Positions 37,703 to 47,949 of a stretch of DNA of 62,659 nt are shown piece after piece. Below the pieces are notes generated by a model. That model was not told where the DNA came from. It saw only the letters and a program-made list of their open reading frames with translations, and made no database searches. Position 1 is the first letter of the stretch, and each line of letters opens with the position of its first letter. Source of the stretch: Ustulina deusta (Eukaryota > Ascomycota > Sordariomycetes > Xylariales > Xylariaceae); the NCBI GenBank assembly GCA_023159155.1, contig JAJNNX010000092.1, positions 1 to 62,659 on the forward strand, in the 5' to 3' direction. A program made the translations under genes and the position numbers.

Positions 37703-38749
37703 CGCCGTTCCTTAATTACTAGGCATTACGGCAATAGATGAGCCCTTTTGAAGTTAGAGTAGTTCATTTTCTTGCCTAGTTCTTTTGTGCAACAAATATA
37801 TATAATTAGAAATAAGCTTGATTTTTTTTTTTAATTTTCGCTGTTTTGCTATAACCTATAGGCTTTAAATGTATCACAAGGACTACTAATAGCACTTTAT
37901 ATATAGCAATTGCAATATTAATAACTTAGTACGGAGTGCTCTGCTGACTTATTGTGACAGTACCACGGTTCTACGGGTTCTGCCGCTTTTAACCGCCCTT
38001 TTTTTGTAGCTGGGGTCGATGCCTGACGGTTCATAAGGCCTAGAGGGTTTCCATCCGGACAGCTTTCAACTCCGAGAGGTCTTAGCTAAGTAAATGTATC
38101 AGAAACTGAGTAAGAATACATAGTTTCTTCATCATATTTACCGAAGAGGAGTAGAAGGACTGGCAGTATTAGCCAATAGTGGGCTAAGAAAGAGGAATCA
38201 TGTATAAAAGACTAAAAGGGGGCCACCCAGGAACGCCTCTCACTCAACGGAACTACGCACAACATTGGGTTTTTTACCCCTTTTTTGGACTTCAATACAA
38301 TCGTGTTATATGTGATTAACTAGTTCCCTATCCCATTTAAGTGGCCAGACATAGCCTTGGATGCGTACGGGTAGCCTACCTCCCTGGCTAATGCCCTCCA
38401 GTCCATCCGGGCCAATTCGATATCTAAGATAATTTCGTTTCAAAGCCGGCCGTGGTCCATGCAATTTAGTTAAATACATAATAGAAAAACTGATTAACAC
38501 AAATACTAAGAACGGGCTTCTGGAGTCGCTCCCTGCACCCGAGTCGTGTGTCTCTAGCCGCGTGTTGTCTCGTACAGTTCTGGTGTTACATATACCTGAA
38601 GACTTAGATCCGATGAGTTTTCCTTTCTGCCAATCCCGAGGAACGTTATAATTCCGGGTTTCTCATCGAGTTTTCGGTGGGTGCTAGAATCTTAAGTCAG
38701 TCAGTGCTGACTCATCGGTGGAGGTTGAGCGTTACACCGTGTACTTATC
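37703..38749. other. Intergenic between the OTU gene and the P450 fragment
   Basis: About 1 kb. A 64-codon minus-strand frame (38306-38500, with GPDGLEGISQGGRLPVRIQG) has no identified family. The missing 5' part of the P450 gene is not recognisable here. Confidence 0.45.
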
Positions 38750-39183
38750 GAGGCTCCCCACATCACCATCACAAAAGACCCGGCATTCTACCCTAATCCA
38801 GAGGTAAAAGTTGCACCCGACTACCCGCTGCTTCACCGCCCCCCAGCTGACTGAACCCCTTGGAGTAGAAGTTCAATCCATACAGATTCTACCGCCTACG
38901 GCGCAATGAAGTCCATGACGTGATCGGCTACAAGAATCGGGAGCAATACCAATTTGTGACCGTGACCAAGGAGAACATGGGCTTTGGATATGGACGACGC
39001 GCTTGTCCTCGGCGCTTCTTCGCCGCTGCGGAGATTAAGTTGCTGCTTGCGCGCCTGTTGCTGGATTATGATGTCAGGATGCCCGAGGGCGAGACGAAGC
39101 GCTTTAAGAACGTCACGGTCGCGAATTACTGCATTGCGGACGTGAAGAGAGAGATATTGCTCCGGCGACGCTCACAGGGATGA
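38750..39183 (+). pseudogene. 3' stump of a cytochrome P450 gene
   Basis: Two exonic pieces survive, joined by an intron 38804-38868: IEAPHITITKDPAFYPNPE, and KFNPYRFYRLRR to the stop at 39183. The second has the heme-ligand loop FGYGRRACPRRFF, with the thiolate Cys present but Arg in place of the conserved Gly after CP. It is followed by the last helix and beta strands (LLLARLLLDYDVRMPEGE). A full P450 has about 500 residues; only about the last 125 remain. The I helix, ExxR and the membrane anchor are absent. Resemblance to fungal secondary-metabolism P450s, and the nearby O-methyltransferase remnant, suggest a lost pathway cluster, but that is inference. It cannot fold as an enzyme. Confidence 0.72.
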
Positions 39184-39752
39184 TGAGGCGGCGGTGGCCA
39201 AGTTGGGGATTTGGATTCAGAGTGTCTAAGTAGGTAGACAAGGTCTGTAGCTTGCGCTTGGTACTTTGTTGTGAGCAGGTAGCATAATCACCCATATTTT
39301 CTTCAACAGACCGTGAATCCAAGATTTTGTTGTAATACTGACTACCAAAGGACAGGCAATAGTACGCAGTAGCCATAATGCTATCGTAAATACGTTTAAA
39401 TCTGATATGTCACGGTCCCTTATAAGTAGCTGCAGATGGCCAAGTCTCCGACTTGACAACGTTATATCTGTTGATAGTGTTGTGGTTAAAGCTGCGGTCT
39501 ATGAGGCAAAGATGGTAACTATGATATACAATTAGATAAATATCAATTCTTAATATATACACTTCCATATGGCATATATAGTCAGCGCAATAAAACTTTT
39601 CGCAAAAAGAGTGCAGTAATTGAGAGGGCGTATCATAGTTCAATATTTTTGCTAGTTGTTACACTGACATAAGACCCAGTCACGGGTAGCACAGATACCT
39701 CCACTTCCCCTTCCCTTTGATAGGAGCGTCCCCATATCCAGAGTAAAATGCC
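39184..39752. other. Intergenic, AT content rising
   Basis: 569 bases between the P450 stump and the 3' end of the split secreted-protein gene. No supported gene. Confidence 0.5.
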
Positions 39753-39987
39753 TTAGTCACGCACTCGATAAACATCAAACTTAGGTTCTCCAACGTAAAC
39801 AAACCCATTAGTGGAGCCGAAAGACACATCAAGGAAATCGGTTTCCTGCAATGCTTGAGAATATATCGCTTGCCCGGTAGCTGGCATATAGATAATGACA
39901 ATCCGATAGGGGGCCCCCATAGGAGCAGGTTCATGAAAGAACTCCCATTTAACAGCTGGGTCTTCGCAATAGGTCAGACCAACACTC
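39753..39987 (-). pseudogene. 3' part of a small secreted protein gene split by a LINE
   Basis: The frame runs on the minus strand from the LINE target duplication to a stop at 39753. It reads SVGLTYCEDPAVKWEF, then YRIVIIYMPATGQ, and ends GEPKFDVYRVRD. The CxDPAxxWxF motif and the C-terminal YVGxxxF pattern resemble a common family of roughly 150-residue secreted ascomycete proteins. The 5' part lies 6.4 kb away at 46406-46721, and together they would encode about 149 residues. The open frame extends from 39987 into 40115, but that stretch is LINE leader, so I do not count it. Composition here is normal for the island. Confidence 0.75.
39974..39987. repeat. Left target-site duplication of the LINE
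   Basis: TCAGACCAACACTC, repeated exactly at 46406-46419. The three leading bases could be shared with the LINE tail, so the true duplication is 11-14 bases. Confidence 0.82.
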
Positions 39988-42900
39988 TCACCTTCCTTCC
40001 TATTTATTATCCGTGCGCTTGGAATTGTTAGTCCAGTGCAGCGCACACCACCAAAATCCTTAACAGCGCTAAAATTAGCGCTGTTCCCACAAAACACCAA
40101 AGGTCTGATTAGCAATATTTTCTAGCGTGGCTAAAAAACTTTATTAATATAAGACCCTACCACTCTATCACAAACTACTATAATATTTAATAATACTATA
40201 AACATATATATAGAAATATTTATTATTAATATGCTAACACGAGCTAACCTTAAACTAGCAAAACAGGCTAAAAATTAGACGATTAATCTGCTACTAAAGC
40301 TAAAAATAGCCGGAAAAAAAGAAAAAAATCAAAAACTTTCGCTTTATAACATGCTAAACAAGCAATATACAAAAATCAACTGTAAAAATAAGATCTGCTA
40401 AAAAATTATTATATAGCTAATAACTATACTAAATAATTTTATATGTTTATTTTAAAACAATACTTAAGCTAACTATAAATAGCTAGTTTATAACTATATT
40501 AAAATTCTAAAATAATATTTTAATATATTTATATATATATAGTCTGGGGGCCAAAATATAGCATTTTTGCGACCAGCTAATATTTTAGCACAAATAAAAA
40601 TATTAAAACAACTAATATTAATATTAATAAAGGTATAATTAGTAATATTTTTATATATAGAAGTAGTAAAAAAAAGTAAATTTTTTGCTAAGTTGTTTTT
40701 TAAAGCAACTTTATTAGTAGTTCCTAGTAAATACTCCAACCGTAGCGCTAGTACTATAATAAACACTTAGAAACTATATAAAAATATTTATATATTTGTC
40801 CAATTAAGCAAAAAAGCATTATAATCCTAATAAAAAATAGCTTTTGTAGCAAGAATAATGTTTTTAAAAAATTTAGAGCTACTAATAAAAGCTATTTAAA
40901 ATATATAGCTTATAAAAACAAGCTAGGCAATTAAAGCGATCGATCTAGTAATACAAAACAAGTTGCTCAAGGAGCAAAGTATTAAAATTATTAAACAAAT
41001 TTTGCAAGCCCAAACAGTTAAGCTCCCTAAAAAATAGATAGTATATATTGTTCTCTAAGTCCTAATATTTATAACTAACTATATATTAGGCATACTAATA
41101 AATATTATATAAGAAATAGTAATAAAAAAAGTTAAAGTATAAACAGGCGCTACTCTAGTTAATACTTATATGTCCTGCAAAAAAATAAACCTAAAAATTT
41201 CAGAGATTACCTAGGTTGTGGTTTTTAAAAAGTTAATAAAAAGGTTTAAACTATTCTTAACTAGCGAGCTTTTTTATAAAAAAGATAAGCAAGTTTAGGT
41301 TGTTTAGTATAACCTGGAATATTAGGGCTACCATATATTAAAATACTACAACTAAAAACTGCTTTACAAAAATTATAGTATCTAGCTAGATGCTTATAAA
41401 CTAATAAACAATAGGAAATGTATAGTACTACTGAAATGCGCGAACTGCTATAGCCCATACCTAGCGAGCCACAAAAACTGCCTTATAAAGCTATAAAAAG
41501 TTAATAGAACTATTATCCTAATAATGCAAGCCAAGTTAAAAACGATCTAAAGAACAGGCAATAAAAACTATAATAATAAGTACTAACCATTTTTAACCGC
41601 TATAAACAAAAAAAAAAAAAATGATAGGCCAGCTAAGATAATAAGGCAATAATAACAAAAAAAAAGTTTTTTTTACGCTAGAGGAATAAATATAGGACAA
41701 ATCGGACGCGGCTGCAACTTTTATTTTTTTTGTTTTATTTTTAAATAATATATTAGAAAAAAGAAAAATAGAAAAAAAAAAAAAATTATTGTTATACTTT
41801 TAATAATAATCTAACTAGTAATGCCAGTACTGCTGCCGGTAGTACTAAGAATGCTAGCAAAAGAATTCGCAAATAAACATAACACTTCAAAGCCCAAAAA
41901 AATAAAGAAAATATTATAACAAATGCTTAAAAGCATACAAAAAGCCCATAGATCTATTACTAGGTCCGGAGGCAAAAGTATAAAAAGTAGTATAGTAATA
42001 TAACCAAATAATACTAGAAAAAGATAAACGCTCCAGAACTTTGGACAATAAAAATAGTAGCCTAAAACATTAGATATAAAGCAAACAATTATTTGATTTT
42101 TTTATAGAAATATTAAAATAAAAGAATAAACGTTACAATAGTTATAAAGCTATAGATAGACAGATAAAAAAACAAAAAAACATAAATATATTATAGATAT
42201 AATAACTATAGACTAGTAGATACTTAGGACATAAAAAAAAGCAATAGATTAAAAATAATAATATATATTAAAGTATAAAAAGACTTTATAATAGAAAAAA
42301 AAGCCTTAATATATTATTGCAATATAATATAGCTCAATATTAATAAATATAAGCTTTTTATATATTATAAAGTACTAAATATAAATATAGTAATAAAATA
42401 TATTATAGCACTAGAGCTACTAGAAAACTGCCTAGCAATAGGCGACCTAAACATATAACATTTAGACTGGGAGCCTAGAGTTATTACGTTATATAGTAGA
42501 TAACAGATCTTAAAATAGTTAGCAAAAGTAGGAATATATTTTATAGGCACGCTAAAAAAAATAACCTATAGAGCAGGGCATATTCTAGATATTTCTTTTT
42601 TAAATATTTTTTTTATTAAAAGCTATATAGCAGAAAAGCTAGAGATCCTTTTAGATTACAAGCTATTATAAACTATATTACTGTAGCGGGGCCCTACCTA
42701 TTACTTAAATAGACTACCTAAGATAGTTATTAAAAAAAAAGACTTAGAATAGCTGTAGGACTTAGTAAAAACAAAAATTAATATATTACTAAAAGTTAAA
42801 AAAGCTGCTACGCTAAAAAAAATAAAAAATGCTGCGGAAGTACTGTTAACCCTAATAACCAAATATATAAAAGCTATTAGGACTAAAAAACATAAACAAA

Positions 42901-45900
42901 GTAAATCTATATTATAGTAGACAAACAAATATATAAAAGTATGAATAGAATATAAAAGGTTACTTAATACTAAGGACATAGAAATAAATAGAAAATAGCT
43001 GCTAATAGTAATAAAAAAAATAAAAACGGACTATTAAAAAGCAAAAATCAATAATACACAAAATAATAAAAACTTAATAGCAATTATTAACTAGTATAAA
43101 CAAAATAGAGCAGTTAAAGCCCTACTTTTTATTAATAAAAAAAAAGTTATAATCAAAGCAAAAACAAAAATTAAGTATTTTATTAAAAATATCCTTAAAA
43201 GATTTAATATAAATAATGATTTGTTTATAATAAAAGCCCTAGAACTAAACAAACAAGCATAGCTACCCTAGAATACTAAAATAATAATAAAAAAAGCGTA
43301 CAGATATATTACAAAAATTACCTTAATATTACTAGGAGCAGACTTAGTAATAGTTAAGTTTTTAAATATTATATAGCTTGCAGTAAAGGAATACTACTAA
43401 TAATTTTTAAAAAAGTGCCTAAAATATAGCATTTTTTTAAAGGTTTAAAAATAAGCTAATATAGTTATACTGCTTAAAATAGGTAAAACGGACTTTATAT
43501 TATATAGATCTTAAAAACTGATTGTTTTATTATTTTATATAAAAAAAAGGCTCGAAAGATTTATAGTAAGAAAAATAATATAAATAGTACTAGAAGCAGG
43601 CCTAATAAGTCTATAATATGCAAGAGCTGTACTTAAGAAGTCTGCTACTGATTTAGTGGCTAGCCTAGTATATAATATAAACCTGGCCCTTGCTAATAGA
43701 ATAGTAGCTATACTAGTCATTCTTAATATATAAAAAATGTTTGATATATTACTAAAAAATAGACTCTTAACTAGAATAACCAAATAGGGCTGGCCTATAA
43801 TAGCTATTAAAATTATTAAAAGTTTTTTAATAGGCTGTATACTTATAGTACACCTAAAAAACATAGCAATAAGTCTAAAGGAAGCAGCCTATAGTATGCT
43901 ACAAAGTTCCTTAGCATTACCAATGCTATATATACTATACTTATACAAATTAGTTAGAGGCAACTCTAGTAAATAGAGGTATACAAATAACCTAGTAGTT
44001 CTAGCTTTAAAAAAGACTTTAAAACAAAGCAAACATAAAGCAAAAAAACAAATTAACAAAATCTTTAAATATAACTAAGCTAATAAAATAATATTTATTT
44101 TTAAAAAGATAAAAATTATTTATTTTATAAAAAATTAAAGCATAGCTAATCTTATAATTAAACTTAATAATAAAACAGCAATAACGCTAGTTTTTTTAAT
44201 AAATCTTTTAGAGCTATAAAAAGCTTTAGCGTTATAATAACTAAAAGTTTTTCTAAATAGAAAACTATAATTCTAATGCTATATAGAAGAAAGAGCAGCA
44301 AAAGGACTAAAAATAGCCAACTATATTAGAGCTATTTTAGCTATAATAAAAGGCCCTTTAGTAGTAAGCCTTTATAAAATAGTAAATACAGTTTTAATAC
44401 TAGTATTTTTATATAGATATAAAACGTAGTATAAAAAACAAAAAAAACTAATAAGCAAGATAGTAATAAATAAGCGGCCAATAGTTAGCACAAGGCTAGG
44501 CGGGCATATATAGATAATCTAGCAAATATTTCTAAAAGCAGCAAAAAAAATATTACTTATATAGAAAATATTTCTTAAACACACTTTTTTTATAGTTAGC
44601 GGAATACTAACAGCAAAAATAGCCCTTAAACAGGCATAACATAAATATGCTCTAAAAATAAAGATAGTATATAAACAATACTTATTAGTAGTTAGATCAA
44701 TACTAAAAATAATATAATAAAAAAAAAAGCTAGCTAATAGTAATAAATATATATTAATTTATAAATAGCGGCTAGAATACTGCCGGATATTAAACAGATA
44801 GTGCTATACTTACCCAGATTTTTAAAAAGGTTATAAAAAAACTCTATAAATAACATAAATAAAAAAATAGCAATAGAAACATTTAAAAAATAGTTTGCTA
44901 ATAAATCAATGTTTAATATAACTATATTTATAGACAGCTTAGAAATAATAAACAGTTTTAAGTACAAATATGCCTTATACAAAAAATAGATATTGATCAC
45001 GGAAGGATATAAAGGCCTATATTTTTATAGAGTGGTATTTAACGTAGAGGTATTTAAAGCCCTTAAGGGGCTACAAAAAGCTATCTAACAATACCTAACT
45101 AATACTATAGTCACGCTTTATATAAATAATATAGCTACTTTGCAGTACGCCCAGGAGAACATACTAATAATATTATAATAGGTTTTTATAAAAATATATA
45201 AACTTATAAAATAATATAGCATTAAAATATGTTAGAGCCTAAGGTATTATAAGATTAAAAGAAATAAACAGGCAGATAAAATAGCAAAGCTTGAAACAAA
45301 AAAAGGGCTTTTGGACCTAGAGTTAGGCCCTATAACAGCTAGCCTTAAAAGGGAAATATGTCAAAACATAAAACAAATAGTAAAAGAATGGCAAAAAAAT
45401 TAAAATACTAACGTCCCAAGCAGCTTTAAAGCAGTAAGAATTAAATATAAGCCTAAGAAATGCTTAAAAATACTATACCTGCTTAAAAAAATTTTGAGCT
45501 AGTACTTAAACACTATATTAGTTTATGGAAACTTCTATTAATACTATAAAAAGTTTAACCATTACAAAATAGAAGTTTATTGCACTTATATTTTATATTC
45601 TAAAAAGAGATAGAAAAAAGGCCCGGAACATATAGTATACTATATAGCTACTAGAACAAACAAGCTAGAATAGCCTAAACTACCTAAGCTAGCTATAAAA
45701 AATAATAATATAAAATAGTCCAAAAATAGCTAGCTAATAAAACTATATAAATTTAACCTATAACATATAGCAAACAGATAAAAATATTGGCAGTAGCTAA
45801 TATAGAACCCTATAATATTTTAAAGCTTTTGCTAAATAATAGGCTACTATAATAAAATATATCCGCTTTTTAAAAAAAAAAAAAAGTAGTACTGCTAGGA

Positions 45901-46405
45901 AAGGGACATAAAGAAAAAAAAAAGGTTGCTGCAAAAAAAGAGAAAGAAGAAGAAAAGCTAAAAATAGCTATTCTTTAGGCCTTAGACTAGTAAGCAAAAA
46001 AATATTAGTTTACTAAAAAAATACTAAAAAAAAAAAAAAATACTTAAAAAATAACAAAAATAACAAAAGAGCTACCTATATAGCATAGCTCTAAAACTTA
46101 CTAGTATAAGCAAAAAAAAACCTATAGCAAAAGCAAAAGCCCAAGCTAACCAATACCGCTAGAGACTAGCAATATATAAAGCCTATAAGCCTAGCTTAAA
46201 AAATCAGAATATAATAACCACAAGCAATAGAATAATAAGCCTACAAAAGTATAGTCTAGCATTTTGCCTAAACTTCTAAATATAAAATACCTATTATATT
46301 TAGAAATAGGTAGAGCTTGTCATATTATAATACCCCTAGGGAGGTCCTGCGATGTGGAGCTTAGGCACCCCGCACTAACGTTAAACAAATCAATCAATCA
46401 ATCAA
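39988..46405 (+). mobile_element. Tad1-like LINE (non-LTR retrotransposon), RIP-degraded
   Basis: 6418 bases between exact target duplications, ending in an (AATC)n tail at 46388-46405. ORF1 opens at the ATG at 40231 and keeps a CCHC knuckle, KCANCYSPYLASHKNC, near 41440-41490. ORF2 has APE endonuclease remnants IGDLNI-stop-HLDWEP near 42437-42475 and TYRAGHILDISF near 42550-42600. The RT active site reads YTNN for YADD at 43980-43991. An RNase H end reads RNKQADKIAK near 45258-45290 (family GNExAD). These are the marks of Tad1-type fungal LINEs. Stops are mostly TAG at Trp positions, and GAT-GAC became AAT-AAC, so G-to-A on the sense strand dominates. The first 140 bases are much less mutated. 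The element is inactive. Confidence 0.9.
46388..46405 (+). repeat. (AATC)n 3' tail of the LINE
   Basis: Repeats of AATC directly abut the right target duplication, as expected for target-primed reverse transcription of an element ending in a simple repeat. Confidence 0.85.
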
Positions 46406-46419
46406 TCAGACCAACACTC
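46406..46419. repeat. Right target-site duplication of the LINE
   Basis: Exact copy of 39974-39987. Confidence 0.82.
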
Positions 46420-46721
46420 AGCACCATCGAGCCCGAGGTCGTATCAGTGTAGTTGCAGTACGTGTTGACTAGCCCAGTAATCTCGAAGTCGTAACCAATT
46501 CTTAGAAAACCATCAGGTTAGTTTGCTATAAATCGCATCGGCATTATATGCTTAAATTTGGGGCTATTAGTAAGGTGAGTCACTTACGAAGCACCGTTGC
46601 CACAGAAATTCGTGTGCGCAGTAAAACTGCTAACTTCCGCTTGCAGGGAGGTCTGCCTTTGCTCGACGAGAGTGGCTATGGCGCCAAGGAAGAGAGGGTT
46701 AAAGAGCACGAGGTATTACAT
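46406..46721 (-). pseudogene. 5' part of the split small secreted protein gene
   Basis: Exon 1 is 46588-46721. An 87-base intron (46501-46587) starts GTAAGT and has a CTAAC branch site. Exon 2 runs from 46500 into the LINE target site. The leader is hydrophobic (LFNPLFLGAIATLVEQRQ), a typical signal peptide. Exon 2 gives GYDFEITGLVNTYCNY and breaks at SVGL, exactly where the piece ending at 39753 continues. Codon 2 is TAA (46718-46716) directly after the ATG; CAA to TAA is a single CpA transition, so RIP leakage from the neighbouring LINE may have silenced it as well. Joined length would be about 149 residues with a normal Cys pattern. Function unknown; secretion inferred from the leader. Confidence 0.75.
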
Positions 46722-47949
46722 TGTTCTTCTCGTTGGAATATATAAATTTAGAATGCTTTTATAAAACTGATTCAAGAGCTAAGTAGGCTAATGGTCTTCA
46801 GAGGGTGATAGCTTTTAGAAAAACTCTAAGACTGGACTATTTATACACAATCTTCGCGGATTGTTGATAGATCATCTTATATTAACATTGTGTGACTATC
46901 TACTAAATCTGCTCCTAATTCTGGAATAAAAAAATATAATACTGCAATAAAAACAATGTCACCGCTTCCGAGAGCAGCGACTCAGCCAGCCTGACCACCG
47001 GATAACGGCCGGCCGCTCGGTAACCATACCTTAACAAGAAAAGCTTTTCAAAAAAAAAAAAAAACACTATACTCGCTTAAAGCAGCAAACGCCGTATTGG
47101 TCCAGGCAAGATATTGCAAGAAAAAATAGGGACAAGACTTTATGAAGCAAAGAAGTATCAAACAGTCGAGGTTGAAAAGGTCGATATCGGCAAGCCGAAA
47201 TACAGGTAGCCCCTCTACCTTACTAAAACACAACCGGCTGACGTAAGTTAGTAAGGTCACCCAAGCGTGATGCCTTCAACCTCCCGACATAGAGTTGCAC
47301 GGGCGTCAACACTGCAATCCTAGAGGCTAGATCAGGTCGAAGTTTATAGCGGCGGTGAACTGAACAACCACGCTCCCTCACCGGTCTGCGGGTCTTTTGT
47401 GCTGAAGATCGATAAGGTTCTGGTAGCATATCCGGTGGTTACACCATTACTCAGTCTCCCCTTCCCAATAGTAATTTCCCCCCCAGTTGCCCTCCCAACC
47501 AGAGGACCGGCTATCGCGGCATGAATTATAAATTGCCATCTTGAGAGCACGAAAACTGTAGATGGTCTGTTGATATTCGAACCATGGCATGGGGGGAGGC
47601 ACATAGCTTACGGTCGATAGATGTAGGGTTCTTGAAGATGAGGGTATTACTAATGGTGGTGAAGCACACTACTGAGATATTTGGGGTGGTGGAAAATGAT
47701 TAATATACGGAAAAGTAGCAGGGGGGGGACTAAGAATGGCGGTGACAACTAGGTATTTCCATTCGCTTACCATTCATGTCTTGATTGATACATACTGTGG
47801 GAAAGTACAAGGGACAGTGCCCATATATTACCCCTCACAGTAGTAGCAAATCAATTACCTCTATCTCTTCTATAACTTTGCTATCCACTTTGCAATATAA
47901 CAATTGGTAAAAGCACGCAGCTTTTGATTTTCTCTCTATGTAGTACACC
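46722..47949. other. Small GC-balanced remnant island
   Basis: 1.2 kb holding the promoter side of the split gene and unassigned sequence. Minus-strand frames at 47048-47260, 47223-47429 and 47344-47604 overlap in different phases. The last (motifs WQFIIHAAIAGPL and GGEITIGKGRL) could be a worn secreted-protein exon, but I cannot place splice sites or a family. From about 47950 the sequence turns AT-rich. Confidence 0.4.

Noticed and set aside
39753..40115. 120-codon minus-strand frame as a complete gene
   Set aside because: Its first 43 codons lie in the LINE leader, beyond the target duplication; only 39753-39987 belongs to the secreted-protein gene.
40494..45000. Several 60-110-codon minus-strand frames in the LINE
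   Set aside because: They arise because RIP removes G from the plus strand; the plus strand carries the LINE domains.
39988..46721. Tandem paralogue model (FCGN and SVGL present on both sides of the LINE)
   Set aside because: An exact 14-base repeat flush with the LINE tail, and the continuous family-like pattern across it, fit a single split gene better. Kept as a caveat in the findings.
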